64,000 nucleotides of DNA from Mesostigma viride (Eukaryota > Streptophyta > Mesostigmatophyceae > Mesostigmatales > Mesostigmataceae). A model generated the notes under the pieces. The model made no database searches, was not told where the DNA came from, and saw only the letters and a list, made by a program, of their open reading frames with translations. Positions 35,199-44,700 of this stretch are shown piece after piece. Both the position numbers and the translations under genes were made by a program. The stretch covers positions 2,090,721 through 2,154,720 of the forward strand of contig RPFO01000123.1 in the NCBI GenBank assembly GCA_009746045.1, written 5' to 3'. How positions within the stretch are numbered: position 1 is the first letter of the stretch; each line of letters opens with the position of its first letter.

Positions 35199-36659
35199 CT
35201 ATTCTACACTACTGCTGTATTCCCCTCTAGAGGCTGGGGCTGGAGTTGCTGGGGCCGCGGTGGTCGAGGGGGTCGCTTGCCAGGGCTTGTGGCCGACGTA
35301 GATGGCCGCCCCCTTCCAGTACACCGGCTGGCCCGCCTTGGTCTGCCGGAGCTGGAGGTAGGTCTGCCATAGCTCCCGTCGTCGTTGTTGCTGTGCCAGG
35401 GTCAAGTCGTCGTCAAGGGTGAAGAGAGTCTTCTCGAGCCGCTTGCGGCGTCTGAGAAAAGAAATCTTGTCCGCCGGGGTAGATTAAAGGTGAGAAGGAG
35501 CGGGGGCGGCCCGGCCTTACCCCGCGCGCGGGGAAGGCGGTGGGCGGCCAGCTCGATCTCACCAGTAAGGCCCATGCGATCAAGGATTTCTCTCTCAAAA
35601 ACACGCGCAAGCTTCTCGGAATTCTCACCTTCCTCCATCTTGAGATTCTTGACAATGACGTTGAGGCTGCGCTTGGCGAGCTCGGCCTCCTCGCGGAGGT
35701 CAAGCGTCTGCCGCTGGAGCTGGGCTGCGACGGCGGAGGTGGTGGAGGTGGTATGTTGCTTAAGCATGTCCGCCCAGGTCGTGATGGGAGGAGCATCGCC
35801 GGCCAGGCCAGCCGAGGCGGGCTTGGCGGCAATGTCCTTCACTGCCTGGGCGGTGAGGCCGGCCTGCTGTGTTCTGCAAGACCTCGATGGCGATTGCATT
35901 ATCCTTGAGGCGCTGGTCGATGTCGCGGAGCTGGGCGGTGATGGAGTCGGTGGAGGCGGAGGGGGGAGGGGGGGTGGAGGCGAGGAGGGTGGCGGTGGCG
36001 GTGGGGATGGTGGGAAGCTCAGCAGCCAGCGTGCCGCCAAGTGCCGCCACATCTGCGGCAAGAGGGGTCACGTGCTGCTCGAAAGCTTCCTTGAGGAGGG
36101 TGCGGATGGTGGCTTCGGTGGGGAAGGTGGAGGGGGGCGGGGGGGAAGCCCAGAGCGCGGATTCGGAGCGTCCAGCAAGGGAGCAGAGGGCGAAGCGTTG
36201 AAGCTTGGGGCGACTCATGCGGTGGAGGATTGGGAGAGCCTCGGCGGGGTCGACAAGCTGGCCATTACCAGGCCAGCGGCCGCGGTTGTGGGACGTGAAG
36301 TGCACGCACAGGGTTAGAAGCGAGGCGTGATTGCCGGAAAACACGTCGTCCATGAAGGCGCCTATGCCTTGGCGCCAGTAGCTGGAGTCGTTGGCGTCAA
36401 AGGAGCGCTCTTCCCAGGGCGGCTCAGCAGAGCGACTGCGCTTGGGGTCAGGCGAGGCAGATGGCGAGGCAAGCCCGGGAGGCTGGGCGAGCACCAGTGC
36501 ACGACTAGTGTCACCGTTGCCATCTGGGCCGGTGGGCGAAGCTGCAGCCGAAGCTGCAGACGTGGGCTCAAGACGTCGGCTAATTAAGGCGCAAGCTGAT
36601 GGCCACAAGGTGCCAGAGCTAATTGAAGGTACTACTTGCCATCTATCCTTGCGTACCAT
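35199..36659 (-). pseudogene. ORF1-like protein of the retroelement, two frameshifts
   Basis: The first frame (36659-about 35870) encodes a Pro/Ser-rich N-terminus, then a helical part (FPTEATIRTLLKEAFEQHV, ITAQLRDIDQRLKDNAIAIE). A one-base shift near 35870 moves it to the frame with AGLTAQAVKDIAAKPASAG, TWADMLKQH, RSLNVIVKNLKMEEGENSEK, LARVFEREILDRMGLTGEIE and LLLTFNLPRR. A second shift near 35450 leads to TLAQQQRRRELWQTYLQLRQ, PVYWKGAAIYVGHKPW and the end SSSVE. Predicted coiled coil followed by an RNA-binding-like domain is the usual ORF1 plan of non-LTR elements. The shifts make it inactive. The copy at 1.2-2.5 kb keeps the first junction in frame. Confidence 0.55.
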
Positions 36660-36782
36660 CTGCCTCCATTAAAAATTAAATTAAATTATAACATGCCGCC
36701 GTGGGGAGATCATGTAGCACATATTCCATGAGGGATGGGGTGGAGGAAGCCGCGTGATCGAACTATCCTAACTCTAAGCTAT

Positions 36783-37010
36783 CTAGAAAATCCTAACTAC
36801 ACTACTCATATCAAAACGCCTCCTCCGCTTGGGGGGAGGGGGCTTGCCCACAGGGTCGGGCGTGTGCGCCTTGACAATCTTCCTCCACCGCGTCTTGTCC
36901 TGCATGGCAGTCCAAAGACGGGAGAGAGAGTATCCCCATATCTGCCTCCATATTACAGACAAACCAGGAGGCTGCCCGGGTGTGAGCCCGTCACGTCTAG
37001 TGTAGCACAT
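36783..37010 (-). pseudogene. Possible LINE ORF2 C-terminal fragment
   Basis: Minus-strand frame with LSRLWTAMQDKTRWRKIVKA, which resembles the last residues of many LINE reverse-transcriptase proteins (a W, then a D-x-x-x-W-R pattern). It lies outside copy 3 and is probably from a separate, truncated element. Weak similarity, not tested by search. Confidence 0.35.
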
Positions 37011-37300
37011 ATGTCCATGCCGAGTCTATCACGAAAAGTCCACGGGTGGCGGCCCTGCCGCGCGCAGCTTGGGGCACGTCAGGTGAGGACATATCGCCCA
37101 GGCTGGGCGGGCTTGGTGCCAGCTAGTCTATCTGATGTGTCTACCTGATCTGTGCGGGCCAGGCCGGTGCCCGGCTAGGCCCAGGCGCCTGTGCCTAATA
37201 ATGTGGGAGACATAGGGCAAATCAGCGTACAAATCCTCATTAATTGCTAATGTGCAAACCAAAGGGGATGTTATGCGCATGGGCATGCCACGGACTACTA

Positions 37301-37317
37301 TCAAGGAGACAACCAGC
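37301..37317 (+). repeat. Short dispersed repeat, minimal copy
   Basis: Only the first 17 bases (TCAAGGAGACAACCAGC) are kept. Confidence 0.65.
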
Positions 37318-37438
37318 TACTATATGCTAATCTCATTAGAAAATAATTACACCAATTAAAGTTACAAATATCGTCTGCATCATGCCCCAACCATGCACTT
37401 AATACGTTAATATGCCGGATGTATGCCGTGATTTCATG

Positions 37439-37480
37439 TCAAGGAGACAACCAGCGCATGCCAGAAATCCGGAGAATCGC
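37439..37480 (+). repeat. Short dispersed repeat
   Basis: About 42 bases of the family with the variant gcgcatgcc; here the preceding base is G rather than A. Confidence 0.7.
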
Positions 37481-37539
37481 ATGTATTTCGTGCGGGTCGG
37501 GCCCAACTGAATATTAATTAGTCAATTAATTACTTAATG

Positions 37540-37690
37540 ATGCGGCGAGAGCGCTCTGTGGCCTGCCCACTCATGGCAGCATGAGAGCTCTAGGCTAGTG
37601 CACGCTAGTCAGGGGTGCCCGCTCCCTCCTTGTAATGTATGGGGGTTGGAGGTTCCTTTGTTGGCACCCATGTGACGCACTGATGATCTT
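37540..37690 (+). mobile_element. Retroelement family 2, plus-strand copy
   Basis: Mirror of 34564-34773: gagagcgctctgtggcctgc at the left and ggcacccatgtgacgcactg at the right. The terminal hairpin is degraded here (gtgacgcactgatg) and the next element starts directly. Confidence 0.5.
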
Positions 37691-37905
37691 CCCCCTCACA
37701 GGCATGCTCCCCCCTTACCCGGGCATAGCGTGATAGACCATGAGGGTGCGGGTGCCCTGGTGCACCTAGAGCAGGGGTAGCTTACATTCCCACCCTTGCA
37801 TGAAGTAGCCTAGAATGTATTAAAAGCCATAATATGCCCCTTCTCAGGGCTATGTGCTACATCTACTCCCAACGGAGTGATGTTGATAATTAATTAATTA
37901 ATGTG
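37690..37905 (+). mobile_element. Retroelement family 1, 3' UTR fragment
   Basis: Shares with copy 3 the stretches cccttacccgggcatagcgt, gtgccctggtgcacctagag, cattcccacccttgca and agaatgtatta, then the hairpin (37865-37878) and a TTAATTAATTAA tail. The ORF is absent. Confidence 0.65.
37865..37878 (+). other. 3'-end hairpin of retroelement family 1 (copy f)
   Basis: ACTCC-CAAC-GGAGT, tail attaattaattaa at 37889-37901. Confidence 0.6.
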
Positions 37906-37945
37906 ACGCACTGGCGTGCCTATTAATCAATGACTGAGGATTATA

Positions 37946-37984
37946 TCAAGGAGACAACCAGCGCAGGCCAGAAATCGGGAGAAA
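37946..37984 (+). repeat. Short dispersed repeat
   Basis: About 39 bases identical to the copy at 29594, then divergent sequence. Confidence 0.75.
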
Positions 37985-38014
37985 TAACTGAGGATTATTC
38001 TAATTTCTGATTTG

Positions 38015-38165
38015 GCACGCCGCAAAGGTGAAAACCATTTGCGTTAATTCAGTGCCGGTCCGCGGAAAACGCGTTCTGCAAATGAATCCAGGCCGGAATC
38101 GAACTGGGGACCTCTCGCACCAACTTTTGCTGACTATAGGACGTCTCCTGATCCTAAGGCATCGC
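38015..38165 (-). mobile_element. tRNA-Pro-like SINE fragment (copy 1)
   Basis: The minus strand reads TTGGTGCGAGAGGTCCCCAG then TTCGATTCCGG. This matches the 3' half of tRNA-Pro (anticodon loop TTTGGGTGCGAGAGGTCCC and a B-box-like GTTCGATTCC). The 5' half is degenerate, so it is not a functional tRNA. The same ~140-bp unit is found at 51620-51770. It carries an internal inverted repeat cgcaaagg...cc.ttgcg. Confidence 0.6.
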
Positions 38166-38209
38166 TGTTTGCACCCATCCATCCATCCATCGGGGTTAAT
38201 GCTCCGTGA

Positions 38210-38223
38210 CTCCCCAACGGGAG
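38210..38223 (+). other. 3'-end hairpin of retroelement family 1 (copy g)
   Basis: CTCCC-CAAC-GGGAG, extended by GTG...CAC across a bulged A, followed by a 35-bp TTAA tail (38233-38267). Confidence 0.65.
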
Positions 38224-38615
38224 CACGAGTCTAATTAATTAATTAATTAATTAATTAATTAATTAAGGCATCGCCAACTGACACCTACAGTCCACCTGCA
38301 AAAGTTCTCCTTTCCGGGTTATTATGCTCATACATGTGACGCAGCCTACGTGTATTTATCAGTAATTAATTAAGTTGTCAGAAACTGTTATCCTCAAGAA
38401 AGGCAGCAAATGGACTAAATGCTGCCAACGGCCTGTACGCGAAAATATGCGAGAACTCACGGTAGCCAGAAAAATCAGGGTTCGAACTAGCTACCAACTG
38501 GAACATATGCCATAGATTCCGCGATAGGGCGATTATCAACGAGGAAACTGGTCGGCGCGGGTCAGATATCTGGAGGGCTCTATGACATATAGGGTTATAT
38601 AAACATCACTTAATA

Positions 38616-38650
38616 TCAATGAGACAACCAGCACAGGCCAGAAATCTGGA
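38616..38650 (+). repeat. Short dispersed repeat
   Basis: TCAATGAGACAACCAGCACA variant, about 35 bases. Confidence 0.7.
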
Positions 38651-38753
38651 TCGATGTGTCATTAATGACATGTTTGAGAAAATAAATGCTTAATAACATC
38701 GTTTATCTATTACATCAATTGGTACAAAAGCAAACTTGTCCAAATAGGGTACC

Positions 38754-38806
38754 GTGGGGTGGGGGGTGGGTGGGTGGGTGTGTGTGGGGGGGGGGTTGGG
38801 GGGGGA
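38754..38806. repeat. G-rich tract
   Basis: Runs of 3-11 G separated by T or short GT; a plausible G-quadruplex former. Not in a recognised gene. Confidence 0.8.
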
Positions 38807-39547
38807 GGAGCGACTTAAAATTTTCCACACCCATAGAACTTTGTCTCACTTAACATGACATCTCACACTGTGTGAGGAAACAGACACGGCTGTTTTCCAA
38901 GTCTGCCATTGGTCATCTTACTCCTAGGATGCCTCCGTAACATATGGCAATGACAATGGGACTGGTTATGCTTGGCAGAAACTGAAAACAGCAAGACATG
39001 TTGCCACTACGCATGTGCAAGCATAGCTCTGCCCTGTGCAACACATAAGCAAGGCTACTCGGAATACGTGCAAAGCTTGCTATCTAGTGGACAGAAAATG
39101 CCCATGGTCTTCGGAAAAGCCTTGGATACCACTGTGGAGCTTTTCCCTGCATTCAATAGAAATAACTAAACATACATGTGCGCTTAAAAAATGCACAAAA
39201 TGCAACAGCACAACACAGTCAGCAATAACAGTCAAAGTAACCAACCCAACTTCCTATCCGAAAATAAATCAGAATTAGCATAGCCATGGTCCTATATTAC
39301 ATGTCAGAGGTCGATTTTAGAGACACTTTGGCTGCTAAGGTAGCAGAACAACCATAGTTACCCTGATGACCATGGCACTGCTGCGGCCACACATGGCACT
39401 ATTGCCTTTTCAGCAGTGGGCCAACGAAAGAAAATTGTGCCCGACAGCGTGCCATGAATAGACGCAATGGGTGATAGAGAGTGGCGTGATAGCTGGCTGA
39501 TTTATTGGCTGATAGATTGGCTGGTTAACTGGCTGTTTGGTGGGCAG

Positions 39548-39611
39548 GTGGTTGGTTGGTTGGTGGCGGGCGGGCGGGCGGGCGGGCGGGCGGGCGGGCG
39601 GGCGGGCGGGC
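39548..39611. repeat. (GGGC)n tetranucleotide
   Basis: About 13 GGGC copies, preceded by degenerate ggctg/ggttggtt repeats from 39490. Confidence 0.9.
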
Positions 39612-39734
39612 AGGTGGAGGTGGGTGATAAACTGAGGAAGAGCTGAATCATTAGAAGCCATCATCCCTAAGCATATGCCAGCAATGTACAAAGTTCCCTC
39701 CCATGCCGTTATCCTGATCAATACAATTTACCTT

Positions 39735-40619
39735 TGTGGTGATCATCAGAGTGAAGACGCCGTCATCGCCACGAGCAGGGTCTCCATCACTGTACACGAC
39801 CCCATCTCTGAGCCCTAATCTAGGCGTGCCATCCTCGTGCTCGGGGACGCCGAAGAAGTAAAAGGCATGATCATCCAGATCATCGCGGCATAACTTGCCC
39901 TGAATGTACACGCTCATTTTATCCAGCTCGTTGTTGTTGTTGCCATCCTCCCTGCGCATCCGCCTGCTCGCATTCTGACACTGGCCAAGCGAAGACAGCG
40001 GCATGTCGGGATTCTGGGTTCAAAATAGATTGCGAGCAGCGCTCGGTTGAAGCCCTGCGTCGACCATCAAAGGTTTCAGCTTCTCCTTCAGCTATTTGGT
40101 GAATTTCACAATCTTCTGAGGAGTGGGCACTGAGCCTCCTGGGGCATCATCCGGCAATGCGTGTGGAGCATCGCGCAGCGTGTACATCCCGGTCTTCAAC
40201 GTGGCATGACACACAAGATACTTGACAAGGAACGGGCACTGGTAGTCCTCAGTGCCGAGATCCTGGCTCTCGCTGTGCAGCTTTTCAGCGCCGGATTCGG
40301 GGCTGCCACCAAGCAGCTGTTCGTCGGTGCCATCACGGAGAATTTCGTCACCGCCAGCAAGGTCGGCTTCACGGCCGCCCTCGTTGATGACATCGAGACA
40401 GCGGGTGCAGCTGCACGTCCGCGTCGCATACCGCATCTTGTGGGAAGGGCCTCCTGGCGGGCAAAGTGTGCAGTTCTGATTGTTGCTCTTGTTGATAGGG
40501 CCGTTGCGGGATACCACGCGTGAATAAGCATCAGCCCGCTCCCTGGCCGTTGCATAATCCACTAATGGAGGCAGCGCAGACAAAAATTCTGCGTGCTGCC
40601 ATTGCTCATGTTCGTCCAT
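39735..40619 (-). pseudogene. Broken gene, possibly N-terminal part of a Mutator-like transposase
   Basis: From ATG at 40619 the minus strand encodes NGPINKSNNQNCTLCPPGGP then MRYATRTCSCTRC, a Cys-rich segment (C-x2-C...C-x-C-x2-C). It then runs through QKIVKFTK, a TAG (40092-40094), LKEKLKPLMVDAGLQPSAAR, a TGA (40020-40022), LGQCQNASRRMRRE and AFYFFGVPEHEDGTPRLG ... FTLMITTK, ending at a donor (AAAG|GTAAAT). The order 'Cys-rich, helical LKP..A..L, quasi FxFxW..DxxGxP, T-TK' recalls the region just before the DDE core in MULE-type transposases of algae and oomycetes. The core itself is missing. Two in-frame stops mark it as dead. Family assignment is inference from memory of the pattern. Confidence 0.4.
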
Positions 40620-40624
40620 CTCAT

Positions 40625-41725
40625 AACATCAATGATGCATTTTGTACTGTAGGCTTTCCTATTCTAGCCCGCAAATGTCCCGACTGACAGCAATGCCATT
40701 AAAAAGCCAAAGCTACGGAGCTTCGTAGTTCGTCGGTTCACTGGCGTCACAATCCGCTATTCTTAGTATTCAGGAAGGCTCGCACAACAGCAGCCATCGA
40801 CGCGGCAAAAGGCCTTAAAGAGTGCGCGATGAATTCATGAAATAATACAGAGGTACTCAAGTGTGGTAGGCCGCCATCTCGCCAGCTGCTTATTGCTTAT
40901 TCTCTTATATTCTCTTTTCTTTCAGTAAGGTAAAGGATCCTGATTCCTGAGTTCCTGACTGATCAAAGCCAGTCACGCAGGCTGGCCGGTCTGCAAGCAG
41001 GTTTGCTTATTCTTCTAGCTGACACAACAGTGAAAAATTCCGCTTATGCTGCCCGATTTCACCTTTGGCGACTAGGGATTCGGCGATTCGCCTTTGGCGA
41101 CTGGGAACCCATTTCTTTGGCGACTCCGGCCTTCCCCTCGGAATTATTTACTAGCCTGCCGCCTGATGAGTGATGAGTGATGACTCTGGAGTCTGGACTC
41201 ATGAGCCGGTCATGACTCTTGAGTACAGTACAGTAATGACTGATCAATGAGGAAAACATGGAAACGAGAACATTGGGATGACCCTGGGATGACCGGGGTG
41301 TACCGGAGAACGGCTTGCTTGAGAGGTAGTTCTGCCAACGCCACAATCCAGGCCTCGCTGCGCGCTCCCCGCCATGCGCACGCCCATCCGCCCATCCGCA
41401 CTAAGTGTGAATGTGGGCCAGGTCAGCGCGCCTTGGGTCGCGGGCCACATGCAGCCGATCGGTGCATCGCCACCGTTGAAATCATGCTTGGTCTATTTGC
41501 TCACGGGCCGGAGACGGGGAACGCTGCATGCAACACCACAGCTCTACGGGGGAAAAACACGATAGAGACGGTGTAGCGGATTGTTTCGCAGAACGCTTTC
41601 AGGATTGTCAGCATGGTGTAGCGGCAAACGGGGCAGAGCTAGTTTAGCAATGTGGCGGTGATCGAAGCTGGGTGGCATAGCGCCCGGCGCGTAGGGGCGC
41701 TGAGGCTGTCTCATTAACGATTCTA
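40625..41725. other. Upstream region of the B55 gene; no other gene
   Basis: No coding sequence is supported. There are small local repeats (tttggcgact at 41066-41125; gatgagtgatgagtgatgac at 41164). The promoter of the plus-strand B55 gene should lie in the last few hundred bases, but I cannot point to a TATA box. Confidence 0.4.
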
Positions 41726-41730
41726 TCGAG

Positions 41731-44700
41731 ATGCGTAGCTCTAGTCCATCATCGTCGGTGGCACTTAGCCCCGCTGCCGCACCGCTGGAGTGGAAATTCG
41801 GGCAGGTCTTTGGAGAGAGGGCACCTGGTGAAGAGGTTCAAGATGGTAAGCAGGATTCTCCGGAATCGGGGATGATTAGTTTGGCGGCGGTTGTGAAATC
41901 CGAGCTGGCAGTCATATTCTCCCGAGGCGGCCTGGTGATTAGGAGTTAGCATGGATGAGGGAAGGCGTTGTATCATCAGCAATCTCTGGCTCACAGCTTA
42001 ACAGATATTTATCCAAACTTGCGTTGCTAGGTTTGGACTACCTCAGGTGTCCAATCCTCGGATATAAGGCTGCATTTAGATTGAAATCTACCCGGCTGCT
42101 ATGGTGGATGGAAGCAGGTCATGTTGGGATGGCTTAGTAGTATCAAAGAGACAACCTAACCAGCGCAGGTAGTATGTTCCATGCGGGACATTGTATGGAA
42201 GCTCGTTAGGCGCGAAGAGGAAAGGAAGGGGTGGGCTGTGGGGGCCCGAGGGCTGAGGTAGGGGGGCATATGTCTTCTGCTTGGATTTCGAGACATGTTC
42301 TTATCAGTTAGGAATACAATGGCTGCCTGTCATCTGTTCCCCCGCCTCAGCTGATATCATTTCGGCTGTCGAGTTTGACCGGTCCGGAGATAACCTCGCA
42401 ACTGGTGACAGAGGAGGCCGTGTTGTCCTTTTCGAGAGGGTTGATTCCTCACAGGTGAGTATCTCTGCATTGGTCTGCCAGTCCTTGCAGCATTTCTCAT
42501 GTGCATCTGGTTATTTTGCACTTTTTCAATATTCTCCTTGTAATCGCAAGCTTGTAATTTTTGCTTGGGCATGGCTCTTTGCAGCTGGTAAATGGGAGGA
42601 GAGCTGCAGAAAGAGCCGGGCCTGCACAACGGGGGGTGGAGTTCAAATATTCCACAGAGTTCCAAAGTCACGAGCCTGAATTTGACTATCTGAAGAGTTT
42701 GGAGATTGAAGAGAAGATCAACAAGATCCGGTGGTGTGAAAGCTCCAATGGCGCGCGCTTCGTACTTTCTACAAACGACAAAACTGTCAAGCTATGGAAG
42801 GTCAGAATTTAGCATAGTTCCCGACCTGGGCATGAACATCACATGGAGCACCTGCTGTTACCATGGTTGCAATGCTTGTTTTGTCTCTTGGGGCCCTGCC
42901 CGGTCTACGCCCATGGGCTGTGAAGCTGTTTTTCTCTTGTGCTGCTGCCACACTTGCTGTTTGTTGAACGCGCATGCCACGCATGTTTTCTTGTGCCTCC
43001 GGTGCCTTACTAGGCTGTGGTATGCTAGGGCCAAGTGTGGGATAGAAGAGCAGCTGCTTGAGGGGTCCAGCCTTGACTTGGGCTGATTCCATGCACCACT
43101 ACGCATGCTTAGGTTTTAAAGTGCTTTTGTGGTCTTGTAATCATTGCACCGTCATCCATAGGCATGCATGGACGCAGCCAGCCGTCTGCTCATATCAACG
43201 GCCCAGCAATTCTCAAGGCTGTATGTATGTAAATCAGCACAGGATCTGTGTGCATTGTAAGGAGGTTGAGGATGTCGCATGCTCCTGTTGTAGCCCGCAT
43301 GGCCTCCAGACATGCATGAGATTGGTCTGCAATACGACACGGGGATGCGCATGGATGGGCATAGGGCCAGGCATCGCGACACTGTCCCGTTTCCCTTAGA
43401 CAAGCCTGCCAGCATCTGCCTCAGGAGACTGGTTGCAACAATCCGAAGTTTTTGCCATGGGACAGTGGCAGGCGCAACTTGTGCTCATTATGAAGGGAGG
43501 GTTGTTTTGTGGGCCCGTGGCCCTCTCGCCTGGCTTGCCTTTTTGTTTTTCTTGGGTTCCTATCGCACCCAAGCCTACAGCCTGTCGCCTCATGTTGTTG
43601 GCTTGGGTGGTGTGTGTTTTGACACGCTGCGCCGTTTCCACCTGTTTGCCCTCCCTGTTCTCCACAGGTATTTGACAAGAAGGTGAAATGCCTGTCAAAC
43701 TACAACCTCCATCCACCAGGCACGCATACAACCTCCATCTCGCCGGCGCCTGTGGCGGGGCCCGGGGCCCGGCTGCCGGCCAAGCGGACGCTGGGCAGCG
43801 CGCCTGCTGCGGGGGGTGGCCGCCCCCCTGGCAAACCCGAAATCCTTCAGCTGAAGGTGCCATCGGTACGTCGCATGCGCCGTGATGTCACCATGCGGAA
43901 GCGGGTTCATCGCATGGCGTCGTGCCATATCCTTGTTTGGCTGGGTGACTACCTGCGAATGTTGAGGACGTGGCGATCTTTCCTCAATAATTTCACAGTT
44001 CGCCACCAGGGTAGGCTGCTCGTGTGGGATGGCCGTTCATCCTGGATGGTTTGCCCACAGTTAGCCGCCTATGTGGAATGGCTGCCTGTATCTCAAACGG
44101 CAGCATGAGCAGATGGGTTCATTGCAGCCATGCATGTATTATATGGGAACATGGAGCAGTGTGTTGAGTAGTCCGTGAATGCCGGACGGGTAGATCTGAG
44201 TGTGGCTTTGCTCCAACTTTGCAGAACTGTTTGAGGCCATGTCCAGGAGGGAGCTGTTTCCTTCTATTGCTGGGAAATCTGGGTGGTCATGCGTGGCCGG
44301 TCTGTCCCCTCGCTGGTGGCTGATTTGTGTTTGTTGGTTCGACCCTGCTGGCCCCATGCAGGTTGCCAGCACAGAAATCGTGACGACGGCGCGGTGTCGA
44401 CGCGTGTTTGCCAACGCGCATGCCTACCACATCAACTCGATATCTGTGAACAGGTGCGGCTGAAAGCCAGGGAGGCGGCAGTGTGTCCCGCACTCTTGAT
44501 GTGTGGACAGACGCATGCGAGTTTGCTCGTGATGCCGCCTGAGCCATTCTATGGGTTAACACACACGGGTTTGCGCATGGCGCCGTGATTGGATAGCGGC
44601 CCGAGCTGCCCCCAGCGTCTGGTGTGGTTTCCTTATGCTGCCGGCATGAATTGTCATGATTGGAGCCCTGTGGATGAGGTTGGCAGGAGTACATGCGTTT

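Larger units (their letters stand above)
34774..36680 (-). mobile_element. LINE-like retroelement copy 3, most complete
   Basis: On the minus strand: a possible start near 36680, an ORF1-like region (36659-35199), a 3' UTR (35198-34821), a hairpin (34807-34820) and a TTAATTAATT tail (34778-34800). No reverse-transcriptase domain lies between ORF and 3' UTR. So this is either a non-autonomous derivative, a deleted LINE or an ORF1-only unit. Confidence 0.6.

Noticed and set aside
35385-36317. 310-codon plus-strand ORF over the retroelement
   Set aside because: Antisense shadow of the ORF1-like region, which is identified on the minus strand by its match to two other copies and by its 3' tail.
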